64,000 nucleotides of DNA from Halopseudomonas pelagia CL-AP6 (GTDB taxonomy: Bacteria; Pseudomonadota; Gammaproteobacteria; Pseudomonadales; Pseudomonadaceae). Both the position numbers and the translations under genes were made by a program. Shown piece after piece: positions 18,317-28,364 of this stretch. Positions within the stretch are counted from its first letter, which is position 1. The number at the start of each line of letters is the position of its first letter. The stretch spans positions 1 through 64,000 of the forward strand of contig NZ_AROI01000021.1 in assembly GCF_000410875.1 (NCBI RefSeq), given 5' to 3'. The notes under the pieces were generated by a model. That model was not told the origin of the DNA. It did no database searches and was given only the letters and a program-made list of their open reading frames with translations.

Positions 18317-20772
18317 GCCGAACTCTCCGAAAAAATGGGTGCGGCGCGTTTGGTGGCGGACTCACTGGTCCCTAGCCGGGTTAAACGTAGGGCATTGAGC
18401 ACGACCAGCAACGAGCTGGCTGACATACCAATAGCGGCCCAGGCGGGCGTTACCATGCCGAGAGCGGCCAGTGGCAGAATGCCGGCGTTGTAACCGCTGG
18501 CCCAGAACAGATTCTGCAGCATGATCCGCCGCGTGCGCTTGGCCCCACTCAGCGCCTGCAGTAGCACTTTCAATTGGCTACTGAGTAACACGGCATCGGC
18601 GCTGGTCTTGGCCAGGTCGGATGCTTCGCCCATGGCGATGGAAATATTAGCACTAGCTAGTACCGGTACATCGTTGACACCATCACCCAGCATCAGCACG
18701 TTGTGGCCTTCGCTCTGCAGCTGCTGCACGTAGGCCAACTTGTCCGCGGGGCTGGCATTGCCGATGGCGTGCTCAATGCCCAGCTGTTTCGCCATCCGTT
18801 GAACCACTTGTTCATGGTCGCCGGAGAGCAATATCACCCGCAGCCCCCGTTTGTTCAGGCCGGTGATCAGCTCGGCGGCATCGCTGCGCAAACGGTCGTT
18901 CAGAACAAACCAGGCTATAGGTCCAAGGTCATCACCTAACAGCAACCATTGGCCCGGTTGGTCTGGTAGGGCGGGCGCTGGCTGGCCGCTTAACGCGGCG
19001 ACAAATGCGGGCTTGCCGATCCGCAGTAGTTGCCCATGGCATTGGCCCTCCAGCCCGCTTCCGGGGTGGCTGGTTACGCTGTCGGCCTGCTCCAGGGTGC
19101 GGCCAAAGGCGCGTGCTATCGGGTGTTCCGAGCGGGCTTCGAGCATCTGCGCCAGGCGTAGCGCCTGTTCGCCATCATGACCTGGCAGCGGCTCAATGCG
19201 CTCCAGGGTCATGCGCCCCTCGGTCAGCGTGCCGGTTTTATCGAGAATGACCGTATCAATCTTGGTCAGGCCTTCCAGCACATGCCCGCGGGTAATCAGC
19301 ACGCCGAGTTTCTGCAGGCTTCCGGTAGCTGTGGTCAGGGCGGTGGGAGTGGCCAGTGACAGGGCGCAGGGGCAGGTTGCGACCAGCATCGCGAGGACGA
19401 TCCAGAACGCCGTTTCACCGTTGACCAGCCACCACCACAAGGCACCAACGATAACCGCCGCGCTCAAAACGGTCAGCAGAAAATACTGTGCTACCTGATC
19501 GGCGATCTGTGCCAGACGCGGTTTGTCGCTTTGCGCCCGTTCTAGCAGCCGCACAATGGCGGACAGCCTGGTTTCCTGGCCTATCGCGTTGACGCGGATG
19601 CGCAGCGGGCCTTCCACGTTCAGTGTGCCGGCTGTAATGGTGTCGCCGGGGCGTTTGGGCAATGGCAGGTATTCGCCAGACAGCGCCGATTCGTCCACGC
19701 TGCTGATGCCGCTGACGATCTCGCCATCGGCCGGGATACTTTCGCCAGGCTTGATCTCCAGCAGGTCTCCGGGGCGTACTTCGTCCAACATGATGCGTTC
19801 GGGCAGCCCCTCGCTGTTCACCCGCATGGCGCTGGGCGGTAGCAGATTCACCAGCTTGGCGCTGCTTTCGACGGTGCGCTGCCGGGCGCGTCGCTCAAGG
19901 TAGCGGCCGGCTAGCAGAAAAAATGCAAACATGGTCACCGAGTCGAAGTAGATTTCCCCGGTATTGGTTACCGTCGCCCAGATGCCAGCCAGATAAGCTC
20001 CCCCGATAGCCAGCGACACGGACACATCCATGCTCAGTCGTTTGTTGTTCAGGTCACGCCAAGCACCCTGGAAGAAGGGCGCGCAGCTGTAGAGCACTAC
20101 CGGGGTGGTCATCGCCAGGCTCACCCAACGCAGAATGATCGCCATGTCCGCGGTCAGGTCCTGGTTGAACTCTTCATACAGCGCCATGGTGGCCATCATT
20201 ACCTGCATGAACATCAAGCCAGCCAAGCCCAAACGGCGGAGGTAACGGCGGTTTTCCGCAGCAATCTGCTCGCTGGCCTTGTCGGCTTCGAACGGGTGCG
20301 CACCGTAACCAATACGTTTGATTTCCGCCAGCAGGCTGGAAAGCCGCGTAATGCTTGGGTTCCAGGTTAATGTCAGGCGGTGATTGCCAAGATTCAGGGT
20401 AGCCTGGCTGACACCCGGCACCTGGATCAGCCGTTTTTCGATCAGCCAGCCGCAGGCCGCGCAACTGATACCTTCGATCAGCAACTGGATCTGCTGAAGG
20501 TCACCCTCGCTGTGCACGTAGCGTTGCTGCACATCCGCGCGGTCGAGCAGTTCCAATTCATCCTGCAGCACGCGGGGCAGGGCTTCTGGATTGCTAGCGT
20601 TGTCGGTGCGATGGCGGTAATAGCTTTCCAGCCCCCCGGCGACGATAGCGTCGGCAACGGCTTGGCATCCCGGGCAGCACATGGCTCTGGGCTCGGCAAG
20701 AATATGGCTGGTCCAGGAAGAGCCGGCGGGTACCGGCTCACCACAGTGGTAGCAGGGGACAGGGCTGGCCAT
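18313..20772 (-). CDS. ccoI: Copper-translocating P1B-type ATPase CcoI (FixI)
   Basis: 819 residues. An N-terminal Cys-rich region (CYHCGEPVP, CCPGCQAV) precedes a heavy-metal-associated domain with GISCAACGW near residue 95. The pump core has CPCAL in the metal-transport helix, DKTGTLT with the phosphorylated Asp, and GDGVNDVP. CcoI pumps copper across the inner membrane for assembly of the CcoN binuclear centre. It starts 3 bases after ccoH and ends overlapping ccoS. Confidence 0.96.
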   Translation of the reverse strand: MASPVPCYHCGEPVPAGSSWTSHILAEPRAMCCPGCQAVADAIVAGGLESYYRHRTDNASNPEALPRVLQDELELLDRADVQQRYVHSEGDLQQIQLLIEGISCAACGWLIEKRLIQVPGVSQATLNLGNHRLTLTWNPSITRLSSLLAEIKRIGYGAHPFEADKASEQIAAENRRYLRRLGLAGLMFMQVMMATMALYEEFNQDLTADMAIILRWVSLAMTTPVVLYSCAPFFQGAWRDLNNKRLSMDVSVSLAIGGAYLAGIWATVTNTGEIYFDSVTMFAFFLLAGRYLERRARQRTVESSAKLVNLLPPSAMRVNSEGLPERIMLDEVRPGDLLEIKPGESIPADGEIVSGISSVDESALSGEYLPLPKRPGDTITAGTLNVEGPLRIRVNAIGQETRLSAIVRLLERAQSDKPRLAQIADQVAQYFLLTVLSAAVIVGALWWWLVNGETAFWIVLAMLVATCPCALSLATPTALTTATGSLQKLGVLITRGHVLEGLTKIDTVILDKTGTLTEGRMTLERIEPLPGHDGEQALRLAQMLEARSEHPIARAFGRTLEQADSVTSHPGSGLEGQCHGQLLRIGKPAFVAALSGQPAPALPDQPGQWLLLGDDLGPIAWFVLNDRLRSDAAELITGLNKRGLRVILLSGDHEQVVQRMAKQLGIEHAIGNASPADKLAYVQQLQSEGHNVLMLGDGVNDVPVLASANISIAMGEASDLAKTSADAVLLSSQLKVLLQALSGAKRTRRIMLQNLFWASGYNAGILPLAALGMVTPAWAAIGMSASSLLVVLNALRLTRLGTSESATKRAAPIFSESSA

Positions 20773-20774
20773 GC

Positions 20775-21290
20775 TTACTTGGCGCTGAGACGATAAGTCT
20801 GTCCGGCACTGAGGGTGATCTCGTCGGTCAGGCGCCAGCCGGTCTCACCGGGGTTGATGGGATCACTCAGGTCCACGTAAAGTCGACCCTGCATCGCCTC
20901 GGGCAGTTGGCCGGCATATTGGTTGCTACTGACACGCTTGAGCAACACGGTGCGGTCACGCTCAGCATGGGAGGGGGAGATAAAGTCCAGCTGCAAATCC
21001 GCAGGCAAAGGCGTCAGCTCGCCATCGAGCGTCAGGCTGATTTCGCCGGTCAGGTCGTCGACAGTGAATGCCGAAGACAAACGCAAGTCCTCGGCCATTT
21101 GATCACGGCCCAGATGCATATTGATCGCCCGACCTTCCTTGTAATAGTTGTCGCGCACCATGCTGTCCTGATTCGCCAGGGCGATAAACAGCAGGCCCAG
21201 CCCGATCACCACGGCAAAGACCAGAATGCCAATGATGAACCAGGGCCAGAACTGTTTGTACCAAGGTGGAATAATGTCGTCGTGTTGCAT
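20775..21290 (-). CDS. ccoH: cbb3 oxidase assembly protein CcoH (FixH)
   Basis: 171 residues: one membrane helix at about 10-35 (PWFIIGILVFAVVIGLGLLFIAL) and a periplasmic FixH domain. CcoH stabilises the assembling cbb3 complex. The open frame extends to 21446 but that part overlaps ccoG; the ATG at 21290 (MQHDDIIPPWYKQFWPW) matches family starts and lies 4 bases after the ccoG stop. Confidence 0.93.
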   Translation of the reverse strand: MQHDDIIPPWYKQFWPWFIIGILVFAVVIGLGLLFIALANQDSMVRDNYYKEGRAINMHLGRDQMAEDLRLSSAFTVDDLTGEISLTLDGELTPLPADLQLDFISPSHAERDRTVLLKRVSSNQYAGQLPEAMQGRLYVDLSDPINPGETGWRLTDEITLSAGQTYRLSAK

Positions 21291-21294
21291 GTGC

Positions 21295-22710
21295 TTACCT
21301 GAGTTTGGGGCCCATAAAGCGACTTTCGGACACGGTGGTGACCTGTGCATCGTCTTCGGCAGTGACCCGGAAATTGACCGGCATGTTAGTGCTCTCAAGG
21401 AAGGCGGGATCCAGCTGCACGTTAACCGGTAATTGCAGGTGACCATTGGCTTCTACGGTCAGACGGTTGTTCGGCAGATGCATCTCCAGCTCCGGATGCC
21501 CTTCGATGGTGAGATCAAAAGTGCGTTCCTGCTGGGCCTTGTTGAAAATCCTGACAATATAAACGTTCTCGATATCCCCACCACGTGCCTCGCGGAACAA
21601 CACGTTGCGGTCGCGCTGGACGTCTAGCGATACTTCCGAAAGGTTGGTTACCGTAACGATAAACAGTCCGATCATGATAGCCAGCAAGGCGCCATAGCCC
21701 AGCAGGCGCGGGCGAATCACCTTGGTTTTTTCGCCGGTGAGATTATGCTCAGTAGTGTAGCTGATCAGCCCCCGCGGGTAGCCCATCTTGTCCATCACCT
21801 CATCACAGGCATCGACACAGGCCGCACACTGGATGCACTCGTATTGCAGGCCATCGCGAATATCGATGCCGGTAGGGCAGACCTGTACGCAGATATTGCA
21901 ATCCACGCAGTCACCCAAGCCCACTGCTGCCGGTTCAATACCTTTTTTGCGCGGCCCACGCTGCTCGCCCCGAGCTGGATCATATGCGACGATCAAGGTG
22001 TCCTTGTCGAACATCACACTCTGAAAGCGCCCATAGGGGCACATATAGAAGCACACCTGTTCGCGCATCCAGCCGGCGTTGATGTAAGTGGCCGCAGTAA
22101 AGAAAAATACCCAGAACAGCGTCCAGCCACTGATGTGCAAGGTGAAGGTGTCTGGCACCAGCTCGCGAATGGGCGTGAAGTAGCCGACGAAGGTCAGCGC
22201 CGTCACTATTGAAACGCTTAGCCAGATGCTGTGCTTGGCGGTGCGCCGCAGCAGCTTGTTGGCGTTCATCTTCTGTTTGTCGAGTTTGATGCGGGCGTTA
22301 CGCTCACCCTCAGTGACTTTTTCCGCCCACATGAATATCCACGTCCAGACGGTTTGCGGGCAGGTGTAGCCGCACCATATTCGCCCCGCGAACACAGTGA
22401 TGAAAAACAAGCCAAAGGCACAGATAATCAGCAGGAACGACAGCAAAAAGAAGTCTTCCGGCTGGAAAGTCGAAGAGAAGATGTGGAACTGGCGTGCAGG
22501 TAGGTCGAATAGTACTGCCTGACGGCCACCCCAAGTTAGCCAGGCAGTGCCGAAATATAGCGTGAACAGTAGGCCTACGCCGATCAGGCGCACATTACGA
22601 AACAACCCTTTGTAAGATCGCGTATGGATCTTGTCGCGCTTGGCGTACAGATCGTAGGTCTGAACCTTATCCGATGGTGTGACGTTTTTGACGGGAATTT
22701 TTTCACTCAT
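21295..22710 (-). CDS. ccoG: cbb3 assembly protein CcoG (FixG), polyferredoxin
   Basis: 471 residues. N-terminal membrane helices, FAGRIWCGYTCPQTVW, then two 4Fe-4S clusters (CVDCNICVQVCPTGIDI and CIQCAACVDACDEVMDK) and a C-terminal immunoglobulin-like periplasmic domain. CcoG is a copper reductase that helps supply Cu(I) for cbb3 assembly. The ATG at 22710 is chosen over the in-frame start at 22776 because it matches family N-termini. It is separated from ccoP by 135 bases holding a strong hairpin, so the cco structural and assembly genes may be uncoupled in part. Confidence 0.95.
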   Translation of the reverse strand: MSEKIPVKNVTPSDKVQTYDLYAKRDKIHTRSYKGLFRNVRLIGVGLLFTLYFGTAWLTWGGRQAVLFDLPARQFHIFSSTFQPEDFFLLSFLLIICAFGLFFITVFAGRIWCGYTCPQTVWTWIFMWAEKVTEGERNARIKLDKQKMNANKLLRRTAKHSIWLSVSIVTALTFVGYFTPIRELVPDTFTLHISGWTLFWVFFFTAATYINAGWMREQVCFYMCPYGRFQSVMFDKDTLIVAYDPARGEQRGPRKKGIEPAAVGLGDCVDCNICVQVCPTGIDIRDGLQYECIQCAACVDACDEVMDKMGYPRGLISYTTEHNLTGEKTKVIRPRLLGYGALLAIMIGLFIVTVTNLSEVSLDVQRDRNVLFREARGGDIENVYIVRIFNKAQQERTFDLTIEGHPELEMHLPNNRLTVEANGHLQLPVNVQLDPAFLESTNMPVNFRVTAEDDAQVTTVSESRFMGPKLR

Positions 22711-22743
22711 GATGATCGGCCATGGCGTTGTGCGGAGGAGGTG

Positions 22744-22765
22744 CCCGGCCGGAAGTCCGGCCGGG
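22744..22765. terminator. Hairpin between ccoP and ccoG
   Basis: CCCGGCCGG (22744-22752) and CCGGCCGGG (22757-22765) form a perfect GC-only 9-bp stem with an AAGT loop. There is no T-tract, so it may be a partial terminator, an mRNA 3'-end stabiliser or a processing site setting different levels of structural and assembly proteins. Confidence 0.4.
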
Positions 22766-22845
22766 GCTGGTAGCACTTAACCACGCAAGAATAGTGTGGC
22801 TATTAGATTGCCGCCATGCGACCAAGGGTCGCGGCGTGAGGTTGC

Positions 22846-23748
22846 TTATTCTTCTTCGGCGTCAGCGTCACGTTGCGCAAGGCCATACACGTAGGCAGTG
22901 AGCACGTGCAGCTTGTCTTCACCCATATGGGCTTGTGCAGGCATGTTGCCGTTACGTCCGTAGCGCAGGGTCTGCTGGATTTGCAGCATGCTGGAGCCAT
23001 ACAGCCAAGTATCGTTGGTCAGGTTAGGCGCGCCCAACAGGGGGTTACCCTTGCCGTCCGGGCCGTGACAGGCCACGCAATTGGTTTTGAATACCTGCTC
23101 GCCTGCTGCAAGGTCTACGTCTGCCGTTTCCAGCCCGGAAAGGCTACGAACGTAAGCCGCAGTATTGCGCACACCTGCCTCACCTATGATCGCAAGCCAG
23201 GCTGGCATAGCCGCTTGGCGGCCCTGATTGAGGGTCGTGCGAATCTGGTCGGGCGTGCCACCCCATATCCAGTCATTGTCAGTCAGGTTGGGGAAGCCAA
23301 AGGCACCACGCCCGTCTGAGCCATGACACACCGAGCAGTTAACGGCAAACAGGCGTTGGCCAATACGACGTGCCTCGTCGTCCTGGGCTACTTGCTCCAC
23401 TGGCATGTCGGTAAATTTGGCAAAGATCGGCGCAAAACGCTCCTGTGCAACAGCGACCTCTTTCTCATATTGGCCGACCTGGGTCCAGCCGAGAATGCCG
23501 GGCCATTTGCCCATGCCGGGATACAGCACCAGATAGATCGCGCTGAAAATGATGGTGGCAAGAAACAGCATGAACCACCAACGGGGCAAAGGGTTGTCGT
23601 ACTCCTCGATACCATCGAAGGAATGCCCCATCGTTTGTTCGGTTTCTTCTGGCCGCTGTCCCTTACGGGTAGCGAACAGCAACCAGATGATCAGCCCTAG
23701 CGTGATCAGGGTCAGGACAATGATGTAACCGCTCCAGAAATTACTCAT
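22846..23748 (-). CDS. ccoP: cbb3 oxidase dihaem cytochrome c subunit CcoP
   Basis: 300 residues. Two N-terminal membrane helices (about 8-26 and 57-76) are followed by two cytochrome c domains with haem sites CSVCH at 138-142 and CVACH near 225. CcoP receives electrons from soluble cytochromes and passes them to CcoO/CcoN. The start overlaps the ccoQ stop by 4 bases. The tail DADAEEE is acidic. Confidence 0.97.
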   Translation of the reverse strand: MSNFWSGYIIVLTLITLGLIIWLLFATRKGQRPEETEQTMGHSFDGIEEYDNPLPRWWFMLFLATIIFSAIYLVLYPGMGKWPGILGWTQVGQYEKEVAVAQERFAPIFAKFTDMPVEQVAQDDEARRIGQRLFAVNCSVCHGSDGRGAFGFPNLTDNDWIWGGTPDQIRTTLNQGRQAAMPAWLAIIGEAGVRNTAAYVRSLSGLETADVDLAAGEQVFKTNCVACHGPDGKGNPLLGAPNLTNDTWLYGSSMLQIQQTLRYGRNGNMPAQAHMGEDKLHVLTAYVYGLAQRDADAEEE

Positions 23749-23936
23749 TCTTTGTTACTCCTAGCATCATGCTGCTCACGGGGCGTTTTTTCATCATCAG
23801 GCTCGTCGGCGAAGGGCAATTGTGCCGCTTCGTCGAAATCTTTTTTCTTGTAGGAGCTGTAAGCCCATACGGTGACGCCAATGAATGCCAGCATCGCAAG
23901 GATGGTGGCAATGCCGCGGAGAGTGTTGATATCCAT
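23745..23936 (-). CDS. ccoQ: cbb3 oxidase small subunit CcoQ
   Basis: 63 residues with one membrane helix (GIATILAMLAFIGVTVWAYSSYKKK) and a hydrophilic, charged C-terminal part. CcoQ stabilises the complex. It lies 6 bases after ccoO and overlaps ccoP by 4 bases. Confidence 0.93.
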   Translation of the reverse strand: MDINTLRGIATILAMLAFIGVTVWAYSSYKKKDFDEAAQLPFADEPDDEKTPREQHDARSNKE

Positions 23937-23942
23937 GGTCAG

Positions 23943-24554
23943 TTACCGGCGGTCTGAGAGAACAGTGCCGAGGTGTTGCAGATAGGCAATCAGGGCGTCC
24001 ATTTCGGCAACACCTTTGACTTCCTGCTCAGCTCCGGCAATGTCTTCCTCGGTGTAAGGTACGCCCAGTCGGCGCAGGGCAGTCATCTTCCCGGCAGTAT
24101 GCTTGCCGCTCAGTTGGTTTTCCTGCAGCCAGGGGTAGGACGGCATTTTCGACTCAGGCACCACATCACGCGGATTGATCAGGTGAGCGCGGTGCCAGTC
24201 ATCGGAGTAGCGCTGGCCAACGCGGGCCAGATCCGGGCCGGTACGCTTGGAGCCCCACAGGAATGGATGCTCATAAATGCCTTCACCAGCAACCGAGTAG
24301 TGACCATAACGCTCGGTCTCGGACCGGAACGGACGGATCATCTGCGAGTGACAGCCTACGCAGCCTTCACGGATGTAGATGTCTCGGCCTTCAAGCTCAA
24401 GCGCAGTGTAAGGACGCAGGCCCTCAATAGGCTGAGTGGTTTCCTGCTGGAAAAACAGCGGGACGATCTGGGTCAGGCCGCCAAAGCTGATCGCGATGAC
24501 AATCAGTACCACCAGCAGGCCAACGTTCTTTTCTACTATTTCATGTCTTTTCAT
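23943..24554 (-). CDS. ccoO: cbb3 oxidase monohaem cytochrome c subunit CcoO
   Basis: 203 residues: one N-terminal membrane helix and one haem c site, CVGCH at 65-69, followed by the family motif [18 protein letters not shown]. Its start codon overlaps the last base of ccoN, showing tight coupling. Confidence 0.96.
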   Translation of the reverse strand: MKRHEIVEKNVGLLVVLIVIAISFGGLTQIVPLFFQQETTQPIEGLRPYTALELEGRDIYIREGCVGCHSQMIRPFRSETERYGHYSVAGEGIYEHPFLWGSKRTGPDLARVGQRYSDDWHRAHLINPRDVVPESKMPSYPWLQENQLSGKHTAGKMTALRRLGVPYTEEDIAGAEQEVKGVAEMDALIAYLQHLGTVLSDRR

Positions 24555-25996
24555 CAGTGTGCTGCTCCTTGGGCCATTTGCGCGGCGGCTTGTGCTTCAG
24601 CCGGCTGGGAGGCGCGGATTGTGCGCCACACGTTGTAACCCATCAGGAGCATACCGATCAGGAAGAACAGGCCGCCGATCAGGCGGACGATAAAGCCCGG
24701 ATGGCTGGCTTCCAGCGCTTCAACAAAGGAGTAAGTCAAAGTGCCGTCGACGTTCACCGCACGCCACATCAAGCCCTGGGTGATGCCGTTGACCCACATG
24801 GAGACGATGTAGAGCACGGTGCCAACAGTGGCTAGCCAAAAGTGCACGTTGATCAAGCCAACGCTGTACATTTCCTCGCGGCCAAATATTTTCGGGATCA
24901 TGTGGTATAGCGAACCGATGGAGATCATAGCTACCCAGCCCAGCGCACCTGCGTGTACGTGACCGATGGTCCAGTCAGTGTAGTGAGACAGGGCGTTGAC
25001 GGTCTTGATCGCCATCATCGGGCCTTCAAATGTGGACATGCCATAGAACGCCAAGGCCACAACCAGAAAGCGTAGAATCGGGTCGGTACGCAGTTTGTGC
25101 CAGGCACCGGACAGGGTCATCATGCCGTTGATCATGCCGCCCCAGGAGGGTGCCAGCAGGATCAGCGACATCACCATGCCAAGCGACTGTGCCCAGTCAG
25201 GCAGCGCGGTGTAGTGCAAGTGGTGCGGGCCGGCCCAGATATAGATGGCGATCAGTGCCCAGAAATGCACAATCGACAGGCGATAGGAGTAGATCGGGCG
25301 GTTGGCTTGCTTGGGTACGAAGTAGTACATCATGCCCAGAAAGCCAGCAGTCAGGAAGAAACCCACCGCATTGTGACCGTACCACCACTGGATCATCGCA
25401 TCGGTTGCACCGGAGTAGATCGAGTAGGACTTGGTCAATGTCACCGGAATCGCCAGGTTGTTGACGATATGCAGCACTGCGACAGTGATGATGAATGAGG
25501 CGAAGAACCAGTTGCCTACATAGATATGCTTCATCTTGCGCTTCATGATGGTACCGAAGAACACGATGCCATAGGCCACCCAGACTACCGCGATGAGAAT
25601 GCCGATTGGCCACTCAAGCTCCGCGTATTCCTTGGAGGTCGTCAAGCCCAGAGGCAGCGTGATGACGGCAAGTACAATAACGGTTTGCCAGCCCCAGAAT
25701 ACAAAGGCCGCCAACCCGTCCGAGAACAGACGCGCTTGCGACGTACGTTGCACCACGTAGAACGAGGTGGCCATCAGTGCACTACCACCAAAGGCAAAAA
25801 TAACTGCGTTGGTGTGCAGCGGACGCAGGCGTCCAAAGCTGGTCCAAGGCAGGTCGAGATTGAGGGCGGGCCAGACCAGCTGGGCTGCCAATAGGACACC
25901 AAGGGCCATGCCTACAATGCCCCAGATCACCGTCATAATGGCGAACTGACGTACGACTTTGTAGTTATAGGCTGTCGAAGTGGTAGCTGTGCTCAT
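24554..25996 (-). CDS. ccoN: cbb3 cytochrome oxidase catalytic subunit CcoN
   Basis: 480 residues, about 12 helices. CcoN carries haem b, haem b3 and CuB and reduces oxygen to water with high affinity while pumping protons. His-rich motifs are visible ([54 protein letters not shown]). The ATG at 25996 ([18 protein letters not shown]) is the family start; a longer frame to 26080 runs through the promoter and Anr box. Only one ccoN copy is in the window. Confidence 0.97.
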   Translation of the reverse strand: MSTATTSTAYNYKVVRQFAIMTVIWGIVGMALGVLLAAQLVWPALNLDLPWTSFGRLRPLHTNAVIFAFGGSALMATSFYVVQRTSQARLFSDGLAAFVFWGWQTVIVLAVITLPLGLTTSKEYAELEWPIGILIAVVWVAYGIVFFGTIMKRKMKHIYVGNWFFASFIITVAVLHIVNNLAIPVTLTKSYSIYSGATDAMIQWWYGHNAVGFFLTAGFLGMMYYFVPKQANRPIYSYRLSIVHFWALIAIYIWAGPHHLHYTALPDWAQSLGMVMSLILLAPSWGGMINGMMTLSGAWHKLRTDPILRFLVVALAFYGMSTFEGPMMAIKTVNALSHYTDWTIGHVHAGALGWVAMISIGSLYHMIPKIFGREEMYSVGLINVHFWLATVGTVLYIVSMWVNGITQGLMWRAVNVDGTLTYSFVEALEASHPGFIVRLIGGLFFLIGMLLMGYNVWRTIRASQPAEAQAAAQMAQGAAH

Positions 25997-26073
25997 GCGA
26001 GATTCCACGGATAGCAATAGGTTTAAGGGGTCTAAAACGGCGGCAAGTATGAGCAAAGCTGCCCTCCTTTGCA

Positions 26074-26087
26074 ATGACACAGGTCAA
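26074..26087 (-). promoter_or_regulatory. Putative Anr box of the cco operon
   Basis: On the minus strand the site reads TTGAC-CTGT-GTCAT, close to the Anr/FNR consensus TTGAT-N4-ATCAA. Its centre is 84 bases from the ccoN ATG. If activation is at -41.5, the transcript would start near 26039 and a -10-like ATACTT lies at about 26045-26050. The rest of the ccoN-hydrolase gap (26088-26423) shows nothing recognisable. Confidence 0.65.
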
Positions 26088-26423
26088 GGTATGCTCCGCT
26101 TTAAAGCCCTCAGGGAGGTCTTGTGCAGCGTCCTTGACGATGTGGCGTCTGACCGTGGAGGTAACCGGTGCAGTTGTCTGCAGGGTGTCCAGCACGATTG
26201 CCTTTTTAGCTGTCTACATGGCTGCTTATCTGACCGCTTGCGGCGCAAGATCGATAACCGGCGAGAGATTGTTGTGGTTGGGCCGGCCCCGTCTCCATGG
26301 CTATCGTGCGAACATGGATCAGGCAACGGTTAGCTTAGTACCCCCTGTATGATGTGTGAAGCACATTACCCTTATTAATTACGTGGCATCTTGTCGCACG
26401 ACCTTTAGCCGGGAGCTATTCCG

Positions 26424-27065
26424 ATGCTCTGTACCGAGTTGATCGATCTGCCTGAAGATGGCAAACCCTTTGCCACACTGCTGCTTGCTCACGGTGCTGG
26501 TGCACCCATGGACAGCCCATTCATGCAACGGCTGAGTGCCGAGCTCAGTGCGCTGGGGTTGCGTGTGATCAGGTTTGAATTCCCTTATATGCAAGATCGG
26601 CGGTTGTCGGGCCGCAAACGCCCGCCAGATCCGATGCCCCGGTTGCTCGAGTGCTTCCGCGCGCAGCATGCAAACGCCCTTGCGAATAAAGTAGGCCCAG
26701 TATTTCTTGGCGGCAAATCGATGGGTGGCAGGGTGGCCAGCATGCTGGCTGACGAGCTGCCGGTGTCAGGCGTCGCCTGCTTTGGTTATCCCTTTCATCC
26801 CCCAGGTAAACCGGACAAGACGCGTACCGCACATTTACAGCAGCTAACCACTCCGGTGCTGATACTCCAGGGCACGCGCGACCCGCTGGGCAGGCCCGCG
26901 GAGGTTGCAGGTTACCTGCTTTCGCAACCGTTGCAGGTGCAATGGCTGGAGAGCGGCGATCACGACTTTAAACCGCTCAAGGCTTCTGGTCGCACCCAGG
27001 CAGAGGTGGTTAAGGAGGCAGCCAAGGCTACTGCGGTTTTTTGTCGAGAGCGCCTGGCTGGCTGA
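26424..27065 (+). CDS. Alpha/beta hydrolase of the KANL3/Tex30 type
   Basis: 213 residues. The fold elements are LLLAHGAGAPMDSPFM, the nucleophile elbow GGKSMGG (Ser in GKSMG) and a late His in GDHDFKPLK, giving a plausible Ser-Asp-His triad. Bacterial members of this family have no agreed substrate. It is divergent from ccoN and converges on the TRAP transporter genes with only 3 bases between. Confidence 0.85.
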   Translation: MLCTELIDLPEDGKPFATLLLAHGAGAPMDSPFMQRLSAELSALGLRVIRFEFPYMQDRRLSGRKRPPDPMPRLLECFRAQHANALANKVGPVFLGGKSMGGRVASMLADELPVSGVACFGYPFHPPGKPDKTRTAHLQQLTTPVLILQGTRDPLGRPAEVAGYLLSQPLQVQWLESGDHDFKPLKASGRTQAEVVKEAAKATAVFCRERLAG

Positions 27066-27068
27066 TTC

Positions 27069-28361
27069 TTATGCCGCCAGCGACGGCAGCCACAAGGAGA
27101 TCGCCGGAAACATGATTAGCACCACGGTCGCGGCCAGCAATATCAAAATGAACGGCAGAGTCCCGCGAATCACGTCGAAATAGGGCCGCCTGAATATCGC
27201 CATCGCGGTGAAAATATCACAACCGAAAGGCGGCGTAGCCGAGCCTATAGCCGCTTGCAGTGTGACGATCACGCCAACATGAACTGGGTCCAGGCCAGCA
27301 GCTGCTACCGCAGGCTTGAACAGTGGGGTGAGGATCAGAATGACGACAATGGGGTCGACAAACATGCAGCCGATAAAAAAAGAGACGGCGATCAGCGCCA
27401 GGACCAGGGTCTGGCTATCGCCAATGGTTTCAATAACCGGCCCGAGGATTGCCTGGGGGATGCCGGCAAAGGAAATGGTATAGGTGAAGGCATTACCCGC
27501 CGCCACCAGAATAAACACCACGGCGGTGATCAATCCGGTCGACAGGGCGACATCCCATAGCTCGCTGACCTTGACCGCGCGCAGAATGACAACCTCCAAT
27601 ACAAAAGCATAAAGCACAGCAATAGCCGCGGCTTCGGTAGGGCTGAAAATACCGCCATAAATACCGCCTACCACCACCAAGGGGAAGCCCAGCGGTAGCA
27701 AGGCTTTTTTCAACGCCCGCCCACGCATTATCCAAGTAGCCCGTTCTTCCGGGGCGATGCCCATGCGGATCGAGGCATACCAGCAATACACCGAAAACAT
27801 CAGCAGAATCAGCAGGCCGGGCAAAATCCCGGCAATGAAAAGATCGCCAATCGAGGCACCTGAGACTACCCCGTAGATAATCATGCCGATGCTGGGCGGG
27901 ATCAGTAGGGCGATGTCGCTAGCGTTGATGATCAAAGCAATGCTGAAAGAGTCCGAATAGCCTTTTTCCAGCAGTTTCGGGCGCATCGGGCCGCCCATGG
28001 CGACGACAGTGGCCTGAGTGGATCCCGACACGGCGCCAAATAGAGTGCAACTTGCCGCCGTGGTAATGGGCAGGCCGCCGCGAAGGTGCCCGACAAAGCT
28101 TTGCACCAGATCCAGCAGGCGATTGGCCGTATGGCCACGGGTCATCAGATCTGCGGCAAAGATAAACAGGGGGACGGCCGCCAATGCCCAGCTTTGCACG
28201 CCGCTGATCATCTGGCCCATGAGCAAGCCGACGTTGTTCATGTCGATGACCAGAAACAGAAACATGAGACTGGCTACCAGCAGTGGCACCATCATCGGGA
28301 AACCGAGTAATAACAGCACAATCATGCTGATGACGATGATCGTTATCATGGGCGAGCCCAT
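27069..28361 (-). CDS. dctM: TRAP transporter large permease DctM
   Basis: 430 residues with about 12 membrane helices; family motifs GGLPITTAASCTLFGAVSGSTQATVVAMG and IPPSIGMIIYG near residue 165. It forms the Na+-coupled transport channel with DctQ and is fed by the periplasmic DctP. Start may be 28361 or Met5 at 28349. It lies 3 bases after dctQ. Confidence 0.94.
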   Translation of the reverse strand: MGSPMITIIVISMIVLLLLGFPMMVPLLVASLMFLFLVIDMNNVGLLMGQMISGVQSWALAAVPLFIFAADLMTRGHTANRLLDLVQSFVGHLRGGLPITTAASCTLFGAVSGSTQATVVAMGGPMRPKLLEKGYSDSFSIALIINASDIALLIPPSIGMIIYGVVSGASIGDLFIAGILPGLLILLMFSVYCWYASIRMGIAPEERATWIMRGRALKKALLPLGFPLVVVGGIYGGIFSPTEAAAIAVLYAFVLEVVILRAVKVSELWDVALSTGLITAVVFILVAAGNAFTYTISFAGIPQAILGPVIETIGDSQTLVLALIAVSFFIGCMFVDPIVVILILTPLFKPAVAAAGLDPVHVGVIVTLQAAIGSATPPFGCDIFTAMAIFRRPYFDVIRGTLPFILILLAATVVLIMFPAISLWLPSLAA

Positions 28362-28364
28362 AGG

